Below, piece after piece: positions 57,831-64,000 of a stretch of DNA of 64,000 bases. A program made the translations under genes and the position numbers. How positions within the stretch are numbered: the stretch's first letter is position 1; each line of letters starts with the position of its first letter. Origin of the DNA: Combretum micranthum (Eukaryota; Streptophyta; Magnoliopsida; Myrtales; Combretaceae); assembly GCA_024138025.1 (NCBI GenBank), contig JAMXBD010003399.1, positions 58,180 to 122,179 of the forward strand, in the 5' to 3' direction. Under the pieces are notes generated by a model. It saw only the letters and a list, made by a program, of their open reading frames with translations. It was not told the DNA's origin and ran no database searches.

Positions 57831-57899
57831 CATTATATTAAAATTGGTAAAATGGTAGAAATTGTTTCATTTATAATATAACATTAATATGTATAGTAT

Positions 57900-58317
57900 G
57901 TTATACATTCTTTTAATTTTCTTTTATGCAGGATCTTTATGTAAATCCAATTTCCAATATTGAATCTTTCAATATGATAGCAACAATCAATTAATGGTTT
58001 TGATACATACCGTTGTCCATAGCCTTTTGAGTTCAAACCAAGAGAAGAAAATCTGCCTTGATTTTGTCTTGATTTTATCTTGATGATTTTCTCCTACTCT
58101 TCTCTTTCACTTTTCTGTTTTCTTTGATGGTGGAGAAAATGAAATGACACTTATGAAAAGATACGATACTTTTCTTCTTTAAGTGTCATATTTAAATAGG
58201 GAGAGTAAAACCTATGACTCAAAATTACCATTATGCCGAAATGACCATCATATTTGACCTTTTATATTAAAGTCATACTAGAAGTCACATGGACCACTAA
58301 TGTTAAATAATTTAACA
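57900..58317 (-). repeat. 3' LTR of copia 2 (outer edge not resolved)
   Basis: The inner edge is clear: plus-strand TTTAACA ending at 58317, next to the polypurine tract, so in sense the LTR starts TGTTAAATTATTTAACA, a near-palindrome. The outer edge lies somewhere between about 57.9 and 58.0 kb. The partner LTR is outside the window, so it cannot be compared. Confidence 0.6.
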
Positions 58318-58330
58318 ATCTCCCACTTGG
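58318..58330 (-). other. Polypurine tract of copia 2
   Basis: The minus strand reads CCAAGTGGGAGAT just before the LTR (TGTTAAAT), the usual copia arrangement. Confidence 0.8.
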
Positions 58331-58689
58331 TCCATGTTACGATTTGATGATTCAATAACAATTAAGTGTGCACCATATTTAGAACGCGTCAAGTCATAAT
58401 TCTCAATTGAATTAAAATGACTGAATCATGGCGGTCACACACCATTTAACGATGTGATTCCTTCCATGTATTACATGATCATCATAATTCATGATAACTT
58501 AACTGAGGAACATTAAAACCTTTAAATTATTGTTTCCAAATATGCTACTAGTTATCTCACAAGCAATACTGTATATAACTTGTTATAGATAACAAAAGAG
58601 CAAGAAAAACCATAACTTTAACTGAATTCACAAGTGTCATAACAATACGAGCAATACAACCATATGTATATATACATATACATTAAATA

Positions 58690-59100
58690 TCAAATCAATG
58701 AGGACATATCTATAATGCCCATCCGTTCAACATGTCCAGTAAATGTTTTCAGTGGCAAACCTTTAGTTAACGGATCCGCTATCATCACGTCAGTACCGAT
58801 ATGCTCAATTGACACTCTTTGGTTTTGTACTTCTTCTTTAACAGACAAGTATTTCAAATCCATGTGTTTTGCACCCTTAGAATACCTATCATTCTTAGAG
58901 AAGAAAACAGCTGCAGAATTATCACAATAGATTCTTAACGGTCTAGCTATACTATCGACTAAACCAAGCCTTAAGATAAAGTTCCGCAACCACATTGTAT
59001 GAATAGTGGCCTCAAAGCATACCACAAATTCAGCCTCCATAGTGGAAGTAGCAATGACAGACTGTTACCCACTCTTTCTTGAAACTGCTCCTCCAGCCAA
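58690..59100 (-). pseudogene. Copia 2 RNase H
   Basis: MEAEFVVCFEATIHTMWLRN and LRIYCDNSAAVFFSKNDRYS, then KHMDLKYLSVKEEVQNQRVS and IADPLTKGLPLKTF: the C-terminal RNase H of copia polyproteins. It ends with a stop just before the LTR region. Frame breaks separate it from RT. Confidence 0.92.
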
Positions 59101-59264
59101 CAGAAACATGTAACCAAATGTAGATTTCCTCGAGTCTACACATCTAGCATAATCTGAATCTGAGTAGCCTACTACTTCAAGATGACTTGACCTTTTATAA
59201 GTAAGCATATAGTCCTTGGTACCTTATAAGTACCTAAGTACTTTCTTTGCATCTTTCCAATGAT

Positions 59265-60140
59265 CTATTCCGGGATTACTCTGATATCGCCTAACATTCT
59301 TACAGCGAAACTAATATCCGGCCGAGTACATGTTTGAGCATACATCAAGCTTCCAACTAGTGATGCATAGGGAATGGATTCCATTGATTTTCGTTCCAAA
59401 TCATTCTTTGGACATTGCAATTCACTGAAACTTGTCCCTTTTTGAATTGGAACTATTCCTATAGAGCAATTTTCCATTCTAAATCTCTCTAATACTTTAT
59501 TGATATAGAATTTATGAGACAATCCTAACAATCCTTGTGACCTATTGCGAAATATCTCTATTCCTATCACATAGGATGCCTTACCTATATTTTTCATTTC
59601 AAAAGTTTTAGAGAGAAATTTCTTTACATCATGTAACAAACCTATATCATAAGCAGCCAAAAGAATATCATCAACATATAAGATTAATATAGTAAATTTG
59701 CTCCCACTAACCTTCATGTAGATACACCGATCAATGGTGTTCTCTACAAAACCGTATGACATAATGGTATTGTTAAACTTAATATACCATTGTTGAGAAG
59801 CTTATTTTAATCCATATATCGATTTCTTTAACTTACACACCAAATTTTCATGTCATGTGGTTATAAATTCTTCAAGTTTGTCCATATACACTTCCTTTTC
59901 TAAGTCACCATTTAAAAAAGCAGTCTTTACATCCATTTGTGAAGCTCTAGGTCATAATGAGCCACCAAAGCCATAATAATTCTTAAGGAATCCTTCTTGG
60001 AAATTGGAGAGAAGGTCTCCTTATAGTCAATACCATCTTTTTGAGTGTAACCTTTGGCAACAAGCCTGGCTTTGTATCTTTCAATGTTGCCTTTAGAGTC
60101 TCGCTGGTCTTAAAGACTCATTTACAGCCAACTCGTTTTG
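59265..60140 (-). pseudogene. Copia 2 reverse transcriptase
   Basis: The 59265-59762 frame has ENTIDRCIYMKVSGSKFTIL, LYVDDILLAAYD with the catalytic YVDD, FEMKNIGKASYVIGIEIFR and LMYAQTCTRPDISFAVRMLG. Earlier RT blocks upstream to about 60140 are in broken frames. Confidence 0.92.
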
Positions 60141-60451
60141 ATCCTTCAGGCAAATGTACTAGCTCCTAGACTTTATTTACATCCATTGATTTCATCTCTT
60201 CCATCATGGCATTGAACCACTTTTCAGAATCACTACATTCCATGGCTTGTCTAAATGAGACTGGATCTTTATTAATGCTTAAGTCAGATTCATATTCAAG
60301 TGAGTAAACCACATAGCCATTCAATATAGTTGGTTTTTCTGTCTAGTAGACCTCTGTAATGCCATTTCTTGTGTATCACTTGTTCATTTGTGACATGCAC
60401 ATTGTTGCTTGGCTCACCTCTAATATGTTTTTGTGTGTTTTGAACATTAAC

Positions 60452-61689
60452 TTATCGTTTCAGCTTGTTGCTTGACTGTGATGCAACAAAAGGAACAACA
60501 ATCTGAGTAGAAACACTAGGTGTAGGGGTCTCTTCTTGAGATTCTCTAATATCCACCTTTCGTGATTCCCCACTCCCACTAAATTGACTATTTTCAATGA
60601 ACCGAGCATTACCAGGCTCAACTATTCTTGTATTGTGGTTAGGACAATAAAATCTGTGCCTTTTTTTATTTTTCAGGATAGCCAATGAAGTAACCACTAA
60701 TGGTTCTTGCATCAAGCTTTCTTTCATGTGGATTATATATCCTTATTTCTGTTGGACAACCCCAAAGATGAAGGTGCCTTAAACTGGGTTTTACCTGTCC
60801 ATAATTCATAAGGAGTCTTAGGGACTGCCTTACTAGGAACCCTGTTCAGCAAATATGCAGCGGTTTTTAATGCATGCATCCATAAGATAAAGGTATAGTG
60901 CTGTAACTTAACATACTCCTAACCATATCCATAAGTGTACAATTCCGCCTTTCATGCCACACTGTTTTGTTACGGTGTACCAGGCATTGTATACTGTGCA
61001 CATATGCCTTGAAAGGAATTTTGCAAACGGACCAGGACATTGTCCACTTTCATTGAATTTACCATAATATTCACCACCCCTGTCTGACCTTACTACTTTC
61101 ACCTTTCTATCTAACTGCCTTTCCACTTCATTAACAAACACCTCTAGGATGTCAATTGATTGTGACTTTTCATGCAGCAGATATAAGTAACAATATCGTG
61201 AGTAGTCATCAATAAATGTGATGAAATATTTTTCACCACCCCATGTTGGAATGTCAAAAGGACCACAAATATCAGTGTGTATCAATTCAAGAAGTTCATT
61301 ACTTCTTGTGGCTGGGTTCTTTGATTTGTGTCTAATTTGTTTCCTTTTATACAATTAACATATACTTCCCAATTAGTAAAATCCAATTGAGACAAGATAT
61401 CGCCTTTCACCAACCTCAATACCCTTTCTTTGGATATATGACCTAATCTTTGATGCCATAAGAAAGCAGAATTATCACTATGTGCATTACGTTTGTTACC
61501 TATATTATGCTCAACAAGAAATAAAGAATCAGCATACATAACATCAAGATTAAAATGGTACAAATTATCAACTAATGTACCAGATCCATAATAGTAGGAA
61601 TGTCTATACAATGAAAATACACCGTTTCCAATCTTAAAGTTAAATACTACTTCATCTAACTTTAAAACAAAACTAAATTCCAAGCACAT
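60452..61689 (-). pseudogene. Copia 2 integrase
   Basis: The HHCC-bearing pre-integrase part shows SAFLWHQRLGHISKERVLRL. The core has LLELIHTDICGPFDIPTWGG, FITFIDDYSRYCYLYLLHEK and KVKVVRSDRGGEYYGKF, with Asp residues of the DDE triad in the first and third. The C-terminal extension reaches about 60452 (RFYCPNHNTRIVEPGNARFI). Four frames cover it. Confidence 0.92.
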
Positions 61690-61769
61690 TCGGGAACATA
61701 GAGATATTTTTCTAGATCCAGGTGATACCTAGTATCCAAAATCAATCTGTACATCCCGATTCCTTCTAT

Positions 61770-62050
61770 TCATGCCTTCATTCTGTTCCCCATATAAAGG
61801 AACTTTTCAATTCCTCTTATGCTCTGGATCGAAAGGAATCCCTGCATAATATGTGACACATGAATAGTAGCCCCAGAGTCTAACTGCCAAGTGTTATTAG
61901 GCACTTCAATAACATTTGATTCAAAACATACTGATATATAGTACATACCTTTTTTCGAACCAAGCCTTTCTTTTTGGACAATCTTTCTTGAAGTGACCAG
62001 TCTTCTTGTAGAAAAAGCACTTCTGATCCTTATGGATTGACCTCCAGTGA
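61770..62050 (-). pseudogene. Copia 2 nucleocapsid knuckle and protease
   Basis: A CCHC knuckle (CFFYKKTGHFKKDCPK) lies at about 61970-62020 in a shifted frame, followed by NTWQLDSGATIHVSHIMQGF with the DSG active site. Confidence 0.9.
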
Positions 62051-62053
62051 CTT

Positions 62054-62813
62054 TCATAGAGGCTTTGTCCTTCTTTTTATTCTTCTTATATGGTTTAGAC
62101 TTGCTGCTACCAACATCATTATGAGCAGTGGACGAACAGAGTGATCCTTCATCTTCTTTAATCTCCCTTCTTCCTGAACCAACATGGCCTTTATTTCCTG
62201 AAGGTTCCATTTTTCTTTAATGGTGTTGCGATTCACCTGGAACTGACCAAACTCAGGAGTAAGCGAGTTGATGATGAATTGAACCAAAAAGGATTCACTC
62301 ACATCCATACTCATTGACTTCAGTTTTGCTGCTAGATTAGCCATACGTGTCACATGATCATGAATAGGTTGTGACCAATCAAATTTCTTGGTTGTCAGCT
62401 CACTCATTAGGCTTCTACAATAGATTTGTCAGCTATATCTGATTGAGAGTATTCCTTAATTCTCATCATAAATTCCCTTGCATTTTCCGTCTTAGGCATC
62501 ATGGCTTAACATTTTCAGCTATCGTCATTCGCATCAAGTTCAAACTCAGCCTATTAGACCATTCCCAAGCCTCATAAAGAGACTTGCCTGACTCAATACT
62601 AGTCTCAGTAATGGCTACAGGCTTTTCATTAGAAATAATTGTTAGATCTAAATCCAAAATACCTAGTTGAAATTGGATCTGTTCAGACCATTCCGCATAG
62701 TTCAGTCCGTTGAATTTGATCATTCCATTGCCTAGAGTGAATAAATTGCTAGAAGCTGCAAATGTAATCCAAATATACATATTAATGCTTTGAGTAAACT
62801 TAAATAGATTCAA
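62054..62813 (-). pseudogene. Copia 2 gag
   Basis: LTLGNGMIKFNGLNYAEWSE starts the gag domain. SNRLSLNLMRMTIAENVKP, and after frame breaks MTNLAAKLK-type and FLVQFIINSLTPEFGQFQVN, IKEKWNLQEIKAMLVQEEGR follow. The minus strand has an acceptor-like TACATTTGCAG just before the LASSNLFTLG-type start at about 62757, suggesting gag is spliced from the leader. Confidence 0.88.
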
Positions 62814-64000
62814 ATAAATGATAAACTTTAACTATGTATTTAAGATCACCTTTGGGTGATACTTTAATGCATAACTTTAATCAATAATGATTAGATAAAT
62901 ATACTTTGATAGATCAATTAATCATACTTAAGTCAATATGTATGTTATCTTTGGATATACAATCATATTCACCTAGTATATCAATGAATCTCTTTTAGTA
63001 TCAATAATTATAGGCAATGATCCATCTTTGGATGATCTCCTAGCATTATGATTAATGATCATAATTGCTCAATTCAAACTTTTATGTCATTTATTAGCAT
63101 CATATGAATATGAACAATTGGAAATGCACGATTAAATGTATAGGTCTTTTCAAGCTAGGCCACTTTGGTGACTAACAAGCTTTCTAAATGATAAACATTT
63201 GATCGGGTAATTTTTCTTTCATAAATTTCATATACATACTTCATAATATAAATTCTTCCTCAAACATACCAGGTTAATGGGATTTCATGGTGACATCAGA
63301 TAAACTATTACTATCACTTAAGATGGAAAATCCTTTCGTAGAGACATTCACATACAAAACCAATTACGAACGTCGCTACCAGACTCGGCATTTGACACTT
63401 TGACTAGAATTCAAGAACAAATAAGTTTCAATCATTAAGACCATTCAATTCAACAAATTATCAGTAATGCGGAAGGTATGATAGGAATATAATATACATA
63501 TGCGTTTATAGATATTTGTTCTTGTTTTTCTAATGTACACCAGCGGCGTTAAGGACGGCGTTGAAAAACTTCATTCTGTGGACATTCAATGCCAGAAAAA
63601 CTGGCAGTGCACATTTCAAAATTGCCAGCGTTTAAAGAAGGATCAAATAAAGTTCACATGATCACGTTCGGTTTCCAGGATTCAAAACATTCCTAAATTG
63701 TCGAAATTATTCCGAAACCACACACGATAACTTTTCCATGAATTCGTCATCGTTCGTAGCATAATTTATCATTAGATATCATAAATAAATATCGAAATAA
63801 CAGTTATACAATAGAAGTTAAACTGAAATTAACTTCATTCGTGGAAACGACTCATATTTATGATATATACAATATAGTATATAAATATAAACAAAACAGG
63901 AATAGGCCGTCATTCCATTTTGAAGTTCGTTGTTCGTGAAACGTACAAACTAAAAAAAATTAAAAAAAACACTAAATTTCAATAAACTCAATTCCTCGGT
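62814..64000 (-). other. Untranslated leader of copia 2
   Basis: No coding frame. Inverted words such as CATTTGGATGATC and TGATCCATCTTTGGATGATC occur near 63020, TTTGGGTGAT near 62853. The 63541-63640 part holds the GC-rich block shared with LTR A. Probably contains an intron ahead of gag. Confidence 0.55.
63541..63600 (-). repeat. Copy of the LTR A GC-rich block in the copia 2 leader
   Basis: The minus strand reads CCACAGAATGAAGTTTTTCA then ACGCCGTCCTTAACGCCGCT, alignable with CCACAGAATCGTTTTTCCTA then ACGCCGTTTGCAACGTCACT at about 8769-8812 in LTR A. Confidence 0.6.

Larger units (their letters stand above)
58318..64000 (-). mobile_element. Ty1/copia element 2, disabled, 5' LTR beyond the right edge
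   Basis: Minus-strand order gag, CCHC, protease, integrase, RT, RNase H, as in copia elements, with many stops. A long untranslated leader (62814-64000) precedes gag. No initiator-Met primer site appears before 64000, so the 5' LTR lies further right. It differs in sequence and gag type from copia 1. Confidence 0.9.

Overview
The window is nuclear DNA of a flowering plant, almost certainly a dicot and probably a rosid. It is AT-rich and intron-bearing, opens with a TIR-type NBS resistance gene (a class absent from grasses), and is otherwise nearly filled with plant LTR retrotransposons, hAT elements and MITEs. I cannot name the species.

Layout. (1) 1-1812, minus strand: two exons of a TIR-NBS-LRR gene related to the flax L6 clade; the LRR part lies beyond the left edge. 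Its upstream side (2.7-5.5 kb) holds old direct duplications, and a diverged repeat recurs at 3.8, 11.9-13.4 and 20.5-21.3 kb. (2) 7740-10649: a solo LTR (family A) with a perfect GTTTC target duplication. (3) 13765-19573: a decayed hAT element (hAT-1) carrying a Ricesleeper-like transposase fragment and itself invaded by an R-family LTR. (4) 22204-25746: an R-family solo LTR with a perfect ATAGG duplication. (5) 25918-26634: a hAT-type MITE with an 8-bp duplication. (6) 28535-34083: a Ty3/gypsy chromovirus on the minus strand with both LTRs, tRNA-iMet primer site, polypurine tract, chromodomain and a perfect TTTGA duplication; it lies inside what looks like the last exon of an unrecognised gene. 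(7) 34329-42052: a Ty1/copia element on the minus strand, split by a second A-family solo LTR (35483-38028, perfect ATAGA duplication). (8) 42576-50740: a third R-family LTR, split by a 4.2-kb hAT element (hAT-2, 44008-48172) that encodes a DUF659-type transposase. (9) 50.7-57.9 kb: MITEs and tandem repeats without recognisable genes, including a Tourist-like MITE with a TAA duplication. (10) 57.9-64.0 kb: a second Ty1/copia element on the minus strand, cut off by the right edge.

No retroelement polyprotein here is intact; all carry stops or frameshifts. The TNL is the only host gene I can name.

The most unusual signals lie inside the long LTRs. The three R-family LTRs share a 96-98-bp exon-like block between a TAG/GT acceptor and a GTGAGTTTAT donor; it begins with an acidic, tyrosine-rich peptide. 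The A-family LTRs carry an analogous acidic micro-ORF whose differences look partly synonymous. One A LTR has an array of hairpins with a constant GATGCA loop, covarying stems and an enclosing 9-bp stem. A GC-rich GCCGGCG block is shared by an A LTR, the LTRs of one copia element and the leader of the other.
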